From assembly GCF_001641265.1 (NCBI RefSeq), contig NW_020167543.1:459501-523500 (forward strand): a DNA stretch of 64,000 nucleotides, read 5' to 3'. Under the pieces are notes generated by a model. It did no database searches. It saw only the letters and a program-made list of their open reading frames with translations, and was not told the DNA's origin. This stretch comes from Pseudogymnoascus destructans. Lineage: Eukaryota; Ascomycota; Leotiomycetes; Thelebolales; Thelebolaceae. Each line of letters opens with the position of its first letter. The stretch's first letter is position 1. The position numbers and the translations under genes were made by a program. Of the stretch, positions 1 to 10,602 are shown in pieces.

Positions 1-510
1 TAAGAGAATCCCATAGAACCATCTCTTAGGTTCGTAGCCTATAGGAAGTAAAAGGAGGTCCAAGGTCAGAGTACCCCTATAGACAAATTATGTCATAGAC
101 AAATTATGTCATAGACAAATTATGTCATAGACAAATTATGTCATAACTTAACCAATCTTGTGGGTAACTAAAGAGCGATGACATGTAATGAATCATAGAG
201 GTTCGTAGCTATCGTTCATGCTCCTAGGCCTCTAGTTGGTAGAGATATGTCATGTGGTAGTATGAGTGATGTCATGTAATGAATCATAGAGGGTTGTAGA
301 GATATGCTATGTGGTAATATCGGCCCAGTAACTAAGGAGCGATGACGTGTAATGAATCATAGATGGTTGTAGCAATCGTTGAGTAGTATTGCTCTTGTTG
401 TTGGTGTGATAAGCCAAAATATGTATAGTGACTTGTAGGTTTGAGGAGGAGATTTCCAAGTTTGCTCTTGAGTTTGAAGCAAACTGAGTGCAACGAATGT
501 CAGTATGACA
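1..510 (-). mobile_element. Partial LTR, right-hand part of a ~914-bp Ty3 LTR
   Basis: The stretch matches 49878-50372 almost base for base. That second copy is a complete solo LTR with a target duplication, so this is the same LTR cut by the window edge. On the minus strand it would begin TGTCATACTGACATT at 510. It holds four tandem copies of atagacaaattatgtc (79-142), against three in the other copy. It interrupts the RNase H part of the Ty3 fragment that follows. The other boundary, and so its target duplication, lies outside the window. Confidence 0.85.
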
Positions 511-2349
511 CTTAGAATATCTGCCTTCTGGTTATTCTTGCCCGCGGTGTACGTAATGCAGAAGTTGAAGTTGGAGAGTAGTTCCATCCACTGAACCTGC
601 TTCACGGTGAGAACTTTAGTTGACATGAAGTATTCCAGCGAGCGGTGATCAGTGTAGACATCGACTTGGTGTTGTACCGAGGCCAACTCGGGCCTCCATT
701 TTGCGAAGGCTTCACAATTGCGAATAGTTCCTTGTCGTGGATCTCCCAGTTGATCTCATGTCCGGATAGACGTGACTGTAGAAGCTTACGGGGTACCATC
801 ACTTGTCAGGGTGTTCTTGGGACAGGACACTGGCTACGACCCCATCGCAGGAGTCTGTTTCCAGCTTCGTAGGCAATTCGGGGTTGAAGTGGTGAAGTGC
901 CTGTACAGTTAGGAGTTATCACCGCAACTCTTTGAAAGCAGCCTCGCATTCAGCTGTCCACAGGAACGGCTCCGAAGGACTAGTGATAGTAGTGAGGGGC
1001 TTGGCTGTCACGGTTCACCAAGGCATAGGGCGCCAGTTGGGTATTATGAATTAAACTCAATCTAGAGAAGAAAGGAAAGAGAAGAGGAGCACTCGAGCAG
1101 TGGCTCGATCTATATACAGCTATGTTGTTGTGGAGTGAATTCTCTTTAGCGAGACCAGTTCTGAGAATTCACTCCACAACTGAAAACTTCGCTCCAACCC
1201 CGGAAAGCTCCCCACACCCCTGAACCCCCACTCGAGCTGCAAGGCGCACTTGATATCGTAACATTGGCTATCTTGCTGAAATCCCGAATGAATTGTCGGT
1301 AGAACCCACAGAATCCTAGGTAGGATTTCACACCCGTAACCGTGGTCGGTCGGATCCAGTTATGAAGTGGTTCAATTTTGTCAGGGTCTGCTTCGACACC
1401 GGAAGTAGTCAGGATGTATCCTAAGTACTTGGTCCTAGTAACGTTAAACTCGCATTTTTGTATATCTGCCTGGAGTCCAGCTTCTTGTAGACGCTGTAGG
1501 ACCTTATGCACATGCTCTATGTGTTCCGTAGGGTCCTCTGAATAGATTAGGATGTCGTCTAAGTATGCGGTACAGAAATCATCTAAATATTGCATCAGGA
1601 CGTCATTCATATACCGCTGATAGGTTGCGGGACCATTCGTCAGGCCAAACGGCAACACTTTGCATTTGTAAGTTCCATAGCGAGTCTGAAAGGTAGTGTA
1701 CTCTTCTGAGTCGGGGTGCATCCGTATACGATGGAAGGCTTGTCTAATATCTAGCTTCGTGAAGATTTTGGCTTTCGACAGCCGTCCTAGTAGTTCGTTG
1801 ATACACGGGATGGGGTAGGGATCATTCCGGGTGAGGCCATTTAACTTCCGGTAATCGATGCAAAATCTTAATTTGCCATCCGCTTTCTTTACGAATAAGA
1901 TAGGGGACGCGAAGGGGCTGTTGCTGTTGACGATGAATCCCTTTTCCAGGTTTTCCAGCAGGTATTGCTTGGTAGCCTTAAGCTCTTCGGTGCCTTGTCG
2001 GTATAGCGGGGAGAAGGCGTTTGGTAAAGGAGCTTCGAGCTGTATCTTATGGTCATATATGCGGTGCAGAGGGATCCGGTCTGATTCCGACTTTGAAAAG
2101 ACATCGGCAGAGCTTCGGTGCATATGCGGGAGTTTCTGTTGGATGAGGTGAAGTGTTTCTGCATCCTCATCCAATTCCTTTTCATGAATGATCTGATCGA
2201 TTTCGTAGATGCTAGTCTGAAAAAACTCGGAGTCGCTTCGCATAATCTCGTGGTGGAAAGCATTTGCACTGATTTGCATATATGCATGGGCGTAAACCTA
2301 TGTACTAGGGTTTTCTGCGGTGGGGGAGAAACCTCCTGGTTTCGTAATT
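511..2349 (-). pseudogene. Ty3/gypsy pol fragment (reverse transcriptase and RNase H), broken
   Basis: The minus strand reads a Ty3 reverse transcriptase: the entry motif KLRFCIDYRKLN, the LDIRQAFHRIRM block, the LPFGLTNGPATYQ block and the catalytic YLDDILIYS (roughly 1540-1570), then RNase H with VDVYTDHRSLEYF near 620-660. It is the same family as element 2 at 27.9-35.7 kb and the similarity runs out near 2349. It has no gag or integrase. A solo LTR (1006-1263) splits reverse transcriptase from RNase H, and another LTR cuts it at 510. The RNase H part shares an in-frame TGA (about 810) with element 2. It is a dead remnant. Confidence 0.9.
1006..1263 (-). mobile_element. Solo LTR (258 bp) inside the Ty3 fragment
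   Basis: On the minus strand it runs TGTTACGATATC ... ACCGTGACA and is flanked by the 5-bp direct duplication GCCAA (plus strand TTGGC at 1001-1005 and 1264-1268). Removing it and one duplication rejoins the reverse transcriptase reading of the host element. Inside is a strong inverted repeat, gttgtggagtgaattct with its exact complement, at about 1129-1186, which could fold as a hairpin. No internal retroelement sequence is present, so it arose by LTR-LTR recombination. Confidence 0.9.
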
Positions 2350-2496
2350 TCCCTTGTCATGTCATAGGTGAACTCACGAAAATCACGAAGATCACAACTT
2401 TTCAAAGCCTCGATTCCAACTCATTCTATATTGCCTATTTAGGCCTTACAGTGGACTACAGTAAGCACTAAACAGGGTTACTGCTAAAGCGCTCTA

Positions 2497-2660
2497 CTAT
2501 CCCCCCCCCTGAATGATTGTCACCATCTACTATTTTGTCAAAAGGCCTCTGCCAGTGATCTCATCTTATTTACGCCTTTTTACCTAAACCGATCGCTATA
2601 AGTGGGTTTCCACAAACTTCAAAATAGGGGGTCGTTACAATCATTCAGGGGGGGGGATAG
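2497..2660. mobile_element. Small MITE with C-rich inverted ends, TA duplication
   Basis: The left end ctatccccccccctgaatg and the right end are inverted copies over about 24 bases (2497-2520 and 2637-2660). TA flanks both sides (2495-2496, 2661-2662). At 164 bp with no coding capacity it is a non-autonomous element, and the TA target fits the Tc1/mariner/pogo group. Family assignment beyond that is inference. Confidence 0.75.
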
Positions 2661-2662
2661 TA

Positions 2663-2995
2663 TTACGATCACCCCGATGCCAATCCACCCCGAGTCCCAA
2701 ATGGAGAATCCGACGGGTAGCCTGGGAAAATCCCAATTTCCTGGGCCTAAAGTGCCCGTATTCCCCAGGCTCCGGCATCTTTCTCCAACAGCCACGGCGT
2801 TTCTGGCCGTCACGTGCTCGTGGGGGCCGAGCTTACAACAATTTCTGGCCTTGATGGGGCGAGAAACATCACTGGTTAGAGCACATGGCGTCTCGAGTAT
2901 CACAGCGCAGCTTCCCCAGTCTTCACACCCGCATTCTCACCACCTCATATCTTACCCCCTCTGCTTTTTGCAATACAATATATATACAACAAACA
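2663..2995. other. Gene-free stretch, upstream region of the nucleotidyltransferase-like gene
   Basis: I see no coding region here. The last 30 bases (caatacaatatatatacaac and onward) look like a fungal 5' leader running into a well-placed ATG (aaacaATGcc at 2996). Confidence 0.5.
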
Positions 2996-3833
2996 ATGCC
3001 CCTCTCCCTCCCCCGCTTCAAATCCTCACACCCCCTCCCCCACCATCTAAAAAGCCAAAAACCCTCTTCATCCTTGACTCCTCTTTCAACCCCCCAACAA
3101 CTGCGCACCTGCATCTCGTGCGCTCAGCAATTTCTCACAGGATGAGGGGAGGTACCCACATCCACGGCGCGAGTTACTCTTGCTAGCGACGACGAACGCA
3201 GATAAACCCAATGTCGAAGCGGGGCGGGAGGATAGGGTGACGATGATGCGAGTGTTGGCTGGGGATGTGGTTGGGAACCAGGGCGCGAGGGAGGAAAGGA
3301 AGGGGGAGGGTGTCAACATCGCCCTCACGCCCCACGCCCTCTTCATTGACAAAGCGCGCCTTATCGCAGAAGAACCGACGTATGAGGGTGCGAAGAAAGT
3401 CTTCATCCTCGGTTTCGACACGCTCAAACGGCTGCTGGAGGTGCGGTACTACGATCCCCCTAGTTTATCGGGGTTAGGGCCACTGTTTGAGGGGGGCGTG
3501 AGGGTGCATTTGCGCGCTGGGGGGGAGGAGGAAGAGGGGGAGCAGAGGAGGTGGATTGAGAGTCTGGGAGGTGGGGGAGATGGAGAGGAATGGGGGGAGG
3601 AGGGAATGGGTGGGGGGATGGAGGTGGTGGAAGCTAGCGGGGGGGAGGTAAGTTCGAGTGAGGTTAGGAGGAGGGTGAAGGCGGGGGAGACGGTGGCGGG
3701 GTTGTTACGGAGGGGGTGGAGGATGTTATTGGGAGGAAGGGGTTGTATAGGGGGTAGAGGGGAAGAGAGGAGGGAGTATTTAAAAGGTGTATATGGGAAG
3801 GGAGCCGAGGGGGTGAGAGGGAGTTATAGATAG
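2996..3833 (+). pseudogene. NMN adenylyltransferase-like (Pof1-type) nucleotidyltransferase gene with frame breaks
   Basis: The nucleotidyltransferase signature LFILDSSFNPPTTAHL (about 3064-3111) corresponds to the GxFxPxHxGH motif of the NMNAT superfamily. It is followed by ELLLLATTNADK (about 3171), the DTLKRLLEVRYYDP block (about 3418) and a C-terminal VSSSEVRRRVKAGE (about 3652), the counterpart of the ISSTxIR motif. This order matches fungal Pof1-like proteins thought to act on nicotinamide mononucleotide or related substrates. The first ATG (2996), the signature and the rest lie in three different frames, so a one-base loss is needed in 3000-3055 and again in 3125-3155. Both fall in C- or G-rich runs. 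Either the gene is dead or the sequence carries base-calling errors. The C-terminal third is very rich in G, Glu and Arg. Confidence 0.7.
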
Positions 3834-4146
3834 GGAAAGAGCGCCGCATAGGAGCGAATGATGTACTTATGAAAAGCGCTTGGGAGATAATCAAAAGGGG
3901 GGCAGTTGACCAGTGGAGCCAACTATCACTGATTATCCTGTAGGTGTGCACCACATCAAACCATGAAACCGCGATGAGCCGTATCGCCGTGTTCGTAGGC
4001 TATAACTCGTGCTGGCTGTCCTCTGCGGTGTATACTGGGCAGTACTTTGTACACGATGATCCCATCCAGCTTTGCAGAGAATTGATGGCAGACGCAGAAG
4101 TGACGAGAGAAGTGATAAAAAATATGGATGCACGAGGTTGTTCGCA
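3834..4146. other. Gene-free stretch
   Basis: Only short open frames without recognisable motifs. Nothing supported beyond the 3' flank of the preceding gene and the edge of a transposase remnant. Confidence 0.4.
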
Positions 4147-4495
4147 CAGAAGTAGTATTAGCTCACGGACAACTTCAAGTGCTTAACGTCTCAATTCTAA
4201 AAAGGCAGAGCGAGCAGCGGAGAAAGAGGCTTCTAAAGAAGCCTGGATAGCCCGTTAGGCTACTAACCAGGCCCGCAAGCAGCTCTATAGGGCAGGAGTT
4301 GAAGCCCGGAAGCAAGAACGCCTCCGGAAGAAGAGGGTAAAAGCCTGTCAAAAAGCTGGCAAGCCAATTCCTGTAGAGAACCAAGACCCAATTCCGGATC
4401 CAGAGGCAGAGAGCGAAAGTGAGAGTGGGAGTGGGAGTGGAGTGGGAGTGGGAGCGAATTTGAGTGGCATGGATATGAGAATTACGAGTAGTTGT
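4147..4495 (+). pseudogene. C-terminal fragment of a pogo/Fot-type DDE transposase
   Basis: Read on the plus strand, the stretch encodes a long Lys/Arg/Glu/Ala-rich tail (KKAERAAEKEASKEAW ... RKQERLRKKRVKACQKAGK) followed by an acidic and Ser-Gly stretch. Such tails are typical of the C-terminus of fungal DDE_1 (pogo) transposases. An in-frame TAG sits near 4253. The catalytic domain is missing, and I could not identify terminal inverted repeats with confidence. Confidence 0.6.
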
Positions 4496-4803
4496 TCAAT
4501 TGAAGTAAGTTATCTTTTTATATAAATTACTATGTAATGGTACCTACAAATTTTTGTGGTTGCGAACGGCGTTTGCTTCCGCGAACGCTCTTTGCTTACC
4601 CCGACCCTATTGCATAGGGTCGGTCCCGACGATTACCCCACTAAAATCTAAATTAATTGACCCGTCGATTTAAGGTTTGGCACAAGGCCTCCAACCTCAA
4701 CCCCACCAACCTCGACCCCACCAACACTCCCCAGCACTATGACAACAAGATAGCTTCAAGAAACCCCTAGCTATATCCGCCGGAGCCCATCCAGTTCCCA
4801 AAA
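4496..4803. other. Gene-free stretch, promoter side of the cofactor D gene
   Basis: Contains the short inverted repeat cgaccctattgcatagggtcg (about 4599-4619), possibly a leftover of a transposon end, and CT-rich leader sequence before the ATG at 4804. Confidence 0.4.
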
Positions 4804-4974
4804 ATGGATGCCGCAGAGGACGACAGAGATATTAAGCTCCAAAAGCTAAGCTCCACCTTCATCGCCGACTTCGAACTCTTTCTTCACCCCTTTCTCTACC
4901 GCACCACGGCAGATGGCACCCCAAAGGTCCGCCGCAACGTGCGCGCGCGCGAAGCTGACCGCCTCGCCGGCCTG

Positions 4975-5028
4975 GTAACCCCCCTTCACCCACCAAGCTA
5001 TCCCCAGCTAGCTGACTCTTGTATCTAG
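4975..5028 (+). other. Intron 1 of the cofactor D gene
   Basis: GTAACC ... CTAG, 54 bases, phase 0. Splicing joins AREADRLAGL to LEPFQELPQLLDLHLG, which matches the expected order of the family. Confidence 0.75.
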
Positions 5029-7799
5029 CTTGAGCCCTTCCAAGAGCTCCCCCAGCTGCTTGACCTGCACCTGGGCCGCTTCCTGCCCGTGCTAGCGGAC
5101 GCACTACTGGTATACTTGCGCGCACCGCTGCGGAAGAAGGGCGCGAAGCGTCCACAGCTCGTGACGTTTCTCAGGCGATTTGCAGGCTGCTGTATACGTT
5201 TTGTAAGATCCGGGGAGAGAAGGTCGTGGTAAGGTTCATTGGGGCAGAGACGAAGAATCTGGAGTTGCTGCTTAATGCTGTTGAGAAGGCTGAGGGGGCC
5301 AAGGATGCAGGGGAGGGAGAGAAAGAGAGAAAGAGTGGACGTGGGAGGAAAGGTACATTTGCTTGCTGTGGCTGTCGCATCTACTGTTGGCGCCATTTGA
5401 TTTATCAACCATTTCGTCAGCGGGCACAGGGGACGTGAAGAGGCCGGAGAAGCTTCCAAGCGTGGCAGAGCGGGCCATCCCGCTGGCGATCAAGTATCTG
5501 GGAGCGGCAGGGAAAGAGAGGGACGCGGCGAAGGCGCTACTGGTGCGAATTTCTATGAGGCGGGATATGCAAGCGCTAGGGCTATTAGATGCGCTTGTAC
5601 AGTGGGCGATGGCGTGTCTGAAGTCATCAACAACGTTGGCGTCGAACTCATCATACTACTACATTGGAGTGCTTTCTTATCTAGCCGGGATCTTGATCTC
5701 GTCGCTCAGCACGGCGGATATGGATTCATACCTCCTTAAGGTCTTCTGCACGGTGCAGAATATCTCGGATGAGGAGAATGTTGCATTCAAGACTGTCCAT
5801 GCATCTGCGAATTCGAGGAAGACTGTCATCAAGGTTCTTCGAACCATTGCCGTCTTGGCACTTAGGAGGGAATACTCATCCAAGGGGAACGAGGTGATCA
5901 CGAACGAGATCGTCGAGTCAACAGTTGGCTATCTCCTGGACGCCCTGGCCGACAACGACACCCCGGTTCGCCTGGCAGCCAGTAAAGCCCTCTCAGTCAT
6001 AACACTCAAGCTCGCCCCTGACTTGGCTTCCCAAGTCGTCGCCACCGTCCTCGACTCACTCACTACCAACATTCTCTGGGCCACCCTCCCCGACGGTACA
6101 AAGACCCAGGACCTCACCGCTGTCAACCCCCAGGAATGGCAGGGACTCATCCTAACCCTCTCCCACCTTCTCTACCGAAAATCCCCACCCCCCGACTCCC
6201 TCGCCCTCATCCTCCACGCCCTCCTCACCGGTCTCACCTTCGAGCGTCGCTCCACCTCTGGCAGCTCAGTCGGCACTAACGTCCGTGACGCAGCCTGCTT
6301 CGGCATCTGGGCCCTCGCGCGCCGCTACACTACCCGCGAACTACAGGATGTCGTTACCGCCGAGGTTGGCGCTGCCACAGCTCACACCGGAGAAAAATCA
6401 ATAATCCAGATCCTGGCCACCGAGCTTGTCATCGCCGCCTCCTATGATTCGCGGTGCATCAGCCGCACTACAGGAGTTGATTGGACGACACCCGGATCTT
6501 GTCACGGAGGGCATTGCGGTCGTACAGGTAGTGGATTACCACGCTGTTGCGTTACGGTCGAGGGCTATCCTCGAGGTTGCACCTGCAGCGGCTCGGCTGG
6601 GGGATTGTTATGCTCAGGCGCTTATGAGGGCGTTGTTTGGGTGGCGCGGGGTAGGGAGTGGGGATGCAAAGTCGAGAAGGACGGTGGCCGGGGGTGTAGG
6701 GGAACTGGTGAAGTTGTTCGGTGGGAGTGGGAAAGAGAAGCCGTGGCGGAGAGTTCGGGGGTTGGTTTCGACAGACAGTTGGGGAATCTGAAGGCCAGGG
6801 CTATAGATGAGAAGCATGGGTTGGTGATGGTGATGGCTTCAGCTGCTATGACGCTTCCTGCGCTTTTGGGCGCCGATTCTGCGAAAGATTGGGAGGATTT
6901 ACTGGATGCGGTAAAGGCGATTTTACGAGTGGTTTTATCGACACTGAAGAGTGCTATGGCAGCGACATCTCGGAGACCTGAACTTGGCCTTGAGGCTACA
7001 TGCAGGCTGATTGTGGCTGCGTGCCCGATTATTAGAATGGAAAGGGTGCTTGACCCCATGAAGCGCCGCTCTGATGCTGCTATAGATACAGTAGCTTGGA
7101 GAAGATTCTACGCAACGAAGCCGCCCCAATATATACCCCAGACGACTCGTTCGACTCAATCGAGGTTCGAGAGATCGTCGAAGCCTCGGGATCCCTCATT
7201 GACGCCTCCCTCCGCCTCACCGACCGTGACACTATCGAAGCCGCTGTTGCCGCCGCAACAAGCCTAACTCTTATCATCCCCACCACCGCCAGCGAATCTC
7301 TCGTCCACTCCTGGGCCGTCGCCGTCACAGACCATTCAAGTCGTACCCGCCACCCAGGCTACCTCTTTGTTCTCGCCAGCGTCTTCACCCACACCCAGTC
7401 GCAAGACGCGATCTGTGCTCTCATCCTGAGTCAGTGGCAACAGGCAACGAACATCGTGGACCATGTCTCCATCTTGCAGTGCCTCAACCGCGCGCAGATA
7501 TTGGATTCCCACACTGCGCGCTTCATCCCATTGATTTCTGAGGGGCTGGACGACTATACGACCGATGCCCGTGGGGATATCGGGTCCCTTGCGCGCATTG
7601 AAGCGCTGAAGGCGACGAGTAAGGCTTTTGCTACGATTCCGTGTGATACTGTGGTACTGGATGGCAATGAAGGCTGGTTTGCCGATGAGGACCTCTTCGG
7701 CCCCCTCTACAGTCGCACGCTGCGCCTCGCAGCAGAGAAACTTGACAAAGTCCGTGGCGAAGCACAAACTGCGCTGGTCATCCTAATCCAGGACCCCAT

Positions 7800-7852
7800 G
7801 TATGTTTCCCCGTTCCCCTCTTAACCGCAAACTTGAAACTAACCCCTCATAG
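7800..7852 (+). other. Intron 2 of the cofactor D gene
   Basis: GTATGT ... CATAG, 53 bases. Splicing joins LIQDP to the exon reading QHAAFTSAQHATRIYF in a continuous frame. Confidence 0.75.
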
Positions 7853-8479
7853 CCAACACGCCGCTTTCACTTCCGCCCAGCACGCAACCCGCATCTACTT
7901 CCGTCACCTCCTCGACCTCCAACTCCTCTCATCCACCTCATGGCTCTCCACCAGCCCCCTCCACCCTCACCAGCGCTGGACCTCCCACCTCTTCGACGGC
8001 TACGCCAGTGCAGCCGACTCTGGCGCAGAAGGCCTCATCCGCGCCTCCCGTGCCGCCCTAAATGACTTCTGCTTCACTGCCCCCGCCAACCGTGAATAGT
8101 CTGCAACGCGCTAGTCGGGTCAGTGAAGCGCCTCCATGACGCTGGGGACGAGAGGGTGCTGCTACCTACGATGTCTGTTGTTGCGTTTCTATTTGATGCG
8201 GGGATTTTGGAGGGGGGGCATAGAGGATTGAGGGGATTGTTTTTAGCGACGCAGCGAGCGCATTTTAAGAGCGGGAGTGTGAGGAAGTTGGAAGTTGCTG
8301 TGAGGGTTTATGGAGGGTTATTGGGGGTTGGGCAGGAGGAGAGGGAGGTGGAGAAGGTGTTGGTGAGGAAGGCGGTGGAGGATGTGTTGTGGGTTCGTAG
8401 GGGAGTGGGGAAGGGTGAGGTGGGGGTTCAGGGGGTGAGGAAGGCCTTGGAGGAGAGATGGGAGGGTGGTGGTGAATGA

Positions 8480-8844
8480 TTCTGGGGTTATATTCGGGAA
8501 GGTGTATAAAATTGGCGCAACCAATATATAGCGCTGCTTAGCTAACCCAATTTGCTCTTGTCCGCCGTAAGGCACGTCAGAAACCCATACGGTTTACCGA
8601 ACCAATCTTCCCAGCCCATCTTTCCCGAGGACCAGAATCCCTCAAGAGCGTATTTTCAAACGGACGCCGCCGCGCAGCATCCGTTCGTGTGCGACTCCCG
8701 TCGGCTCTCCAGACAATGCTGAAGGTTCGTAGCCGGCACCACGGACAGGTTTTGCCGGCCGACCTCTCGGGAAGATTCCGTCCTCAAGGCCAGGGGCGTT
8801 TAAATTCCGCCCCCAAGACCCCTATAATAATATTAGCCCATTCT
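8480..8844. other. Gene-free stretch between convergent genes
   Basis: The space between the 3' ends of the cofactor D gene (plus) and the small membrane protein gene (minus). No coding or RNA signal seen. Confidence 0.45.
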
Positions 8845-9225
8845 CTAATAGTCGAAATTAAAGGTTGCAGCGGCGCTGAAATTCCGTGGAGCGCGGGCGC
8901 GCTGTTCCATGACGAGTGTCTCCAGTAATTCGACCATCCGATCATCCACTTCGGCACGGCCTCGTCCCTGGAGAACAAGTCGGTGGAGGTCCTTCGCTAT
9001 CAACCGTTGCGTCCGGTCCTTTTTTACCTGCCTGGCGGTGGGCTTGGAGGGATCACGGGTAACAGTTGTCTGAACGATTGTCGTAGGGCGAAGTGCTTTG
9101 GCCGTCTCACCGTTAGGCCGAAAGAGCGCCCAGGTTTGGAAAAGAACGTGGGGTGTCGCAAAAAATCCGAGGACCAGGGCGACGGCGGCGGTGGTGGTGT
9201 CAACTATGTCCCGAACGGGCCACAT
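8845..9225 (-). CDS. Small hypothetical protein with one N-terminal membrane segment
   Basis: 126 residues with an ATG start. Residues about 12-32 (AAVALVLGFFATPHVLFQTW) form one hydrophobic segment. The rest is basic and polar (RQVKKDRTQRLIAKD), ends with a predicted helix (VDDRMVELLETLVMEQRA) and would face the opposite side. A TATA-like tatatatc lies about 100 bases upstream on the minus strand. I do not recognise the family. A single-pass organelle or ER membrane protein is possible but unproven. Confidence 0.5.
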   Translation of the reverse strand: MWPVRDIVDTTTAAVALVLGFFATPHVLFQTWALFRPNGETAKALRPTTIVQTTVTRDPSKPTARQVKKDRTQRLIAKDLHRLVLQGRGRAEVDDRMVELLETLVMEQRARAPRNFSAAATFNFDY

Positions 9226-9435
9226 TACGAGCGAGGGTGTGTGGATGAGAAGCGAGCGTGTTGTAAACTAACGTGCGCGAAGAGGAGAAGAGAAGGGAAA
9301 AGGGAAAAGGGAGATCCAAAACAAAACGGGGATATATATGGCACGATGGCATAGCATTTTAGGAAAGAGCAATGGAGAGATGATAATGTGCATTAGTTGT
9401 AGAAAGCATAACTCATAGCATCGTGGCTTCCTCAC

Positions 9436-10602
9436 TTAGAATTTAGGGACGAGCCTGCCGTTTCTAACCACATAACCTATTTTAACTTCTTTACCTAATA
9501 CGGTAACATTAATGGGCCATGACCAATGGCTCAGCATGCGTAACTCCTTCTTATCCTTCTCGGTCAGGAGGGAATCAAACTTAAATTCGGTGTTCTGCTC
9601 AAAGGCGGCACAGATGGAACCTCGCTGATACGTGACTTTTTTCCGCCGTTCAGAACCATTGAGTCGAATTCTCCGCTTAAAGTCATTTGCATCTCGTCCC
9701 TGTCCTAAGTCCATCCATTGCGTGATAAACAGCGCGTTTCCTGCCTCCCCATAGCTCTTAAAATCAACTCTAAACTCGGTGTGACAATGCTGGCAATATA
9801 TGATACCTTGCTTGTTCTCATATCCGTCAATTTCGTCAGCTTGCGGGACCCGAATCCCCCACCAGTATAGGTCTGACATCTCCGTAAGGGCTATATGACG
9901 ACAGATTCCAAAACCACCACTCCATGGGAGAGGAGTTTTCTCTGAAGGTGGAATCATGAACACCTTCTGCTCACGAACGAAAAGCGAGCCGTCGCAAATC
10001 GAGCCGTCGCAAATCCGCGCTTCAGCCGTATGGAGTTCCACAAAGCCTATCTGATATTTATCCATATTTCTATAGGACAGTAGGCGTAGAAGAGTGGTAG
10101 TGTCTTTGCCTTGTCTGTGGGATTTCATAGCCATACGGAAGATGGTCGAAGAGAATCCGCCTGGAATTCCGCCAACGTAATGGCCTTTTGAATCCGCAAT
10201 TCGACACTTCAACGAATCCCCGCTAGGGGACGAATATAATTCGGACGCTAGGTGACGTTCGGCAAAGGGCATATAATGTAGCTTATTACATTCCGGGCAG
10301 ACGATATAAGCTGGTAAATCTCGTTCTAGTAAACAGAGGAATCTGTTCATAACAGAGTATTCAGCTTCTTTAAGAGGCTGTAAATACTTCATCTTAAGGC
10401 ATGAATAAAGATGAAGACACGATAGACTTAAACTTCCTACTGATTCGAGCGGTAGAGAGCTTGCTATGTGGCAAATGAGTTCTAGTGGGAGCTCCCGGAA
10501 AGGCGATGATCCCAGTGCGTTCGGTCGAGCTATGGGGACAGCTGGCTCCGTTTTGGATAGACGCCATCCAAGACGCTCAAATATGCGAGGAATAATATCC
10601 AT
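9436..10602 (-). CDS. F-box protein with Cys-pair motifs
   Basis: 388 residues from the first true ATG (10602, MDIIPRIFERLGWRL). The open frame continues upstream only through a GTG. Residues about 30-75 form an F-box (FRELPLELICHIASSLPLES), which in this family binds Skp1 in SCF ubiquitin ligases. Further on are CPECNKLHYM and YCQHCHTEF, two Cys-x2-Cys pairs that may bind zinc. Such proteins are abundant in Pezizomycotina and their substrates are mostly unknown. Single exon. Convergent with nothing and divergent from the kinesin gene across about 1.3 kb. Confidence 0.8.
   Translation of the reverse strand: MDIIPRIFERLGWRLSKTEPAVPIARPNALGSSPFRELPLELICHIASSLPLESVGSLSLSCLHLYSCLKMKYLQPLKEAEYSVMNRFLCLLERDLPAYIVCPECNKLHYMPFAERHLASELYSSPSGDSLKCRIADSKGHYVGGIPGGFSSTIFRMAMKSHRQGKDTTTLLRLLSYRNMDKYQIGFVELHTAEARICDGSICDGSLFVREQKVFMIPPSEKTPLPWSGGFGICRHIALTEMSDLYWWGIRVPQADEIDGYENKQGIIYCQHCHTEFRVDFKSYGEAGNALFITQWMDLGQGRDANDFKRRIRLNGSERRKKVTYQRGSICAAFEQNTEFKFDSLLTEKDKKELRMLSHWSWPINVTVLGKEVKIGYVVRNGRLVPKF

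Larger units (their letters stand above)
4804..8479 (+). pseudogene. TBCD: Tubulin-folding cofactor D (TBCD/Alf1/Cin1) gene, frame broken at about six places
   Basis: Cofactor D is a HEAT-repeat chaperone that captures beta-tubulin during alpha/beta-tubulin dimer assembly. Seen here in order: N-terminal start MDAAEDDRD (4804), ICRLLYTFCKIRGEKVV (about 5173), WEERYICLLWLSHLLLAPF (about 5342), VRDAACFGIWALARRY (about 6280), GASAALQELIGRHPDLV (about 6450), KARAIDEKHGLVM (about 6792) and the C-terminal LPTMSVVAFLFDAGI (about 8163). Two introns fit well: 4975-5028 and 7800-7852. All segments together give about 1190 residues, the usual family length. The frame changes near 5100-5150, 5300-5340, 6435-6445, 6735-6775, 7080-7100 and 8092-8098. 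All but the third fit loss of one base, for example a missing A in gaaata near 8095. Decay or systematic sequence errors are both possible; the long intact kinesin frame downstream shows errors are not uniform. Confidence 0.85.

Noticed and set aside
79..147. CRISPR-like array (regular atagacaaattatgtc units)
   Set aside because: Units are contiguous without spacers and lie inside a eukaryotic LTR. It is a simple tandem repeat.
8689..8928. Plus-strand open frame opposite the small membrane protein
   Set aside because: No motif, poor composition, and it overlaps the better-supported minus-strand gene.
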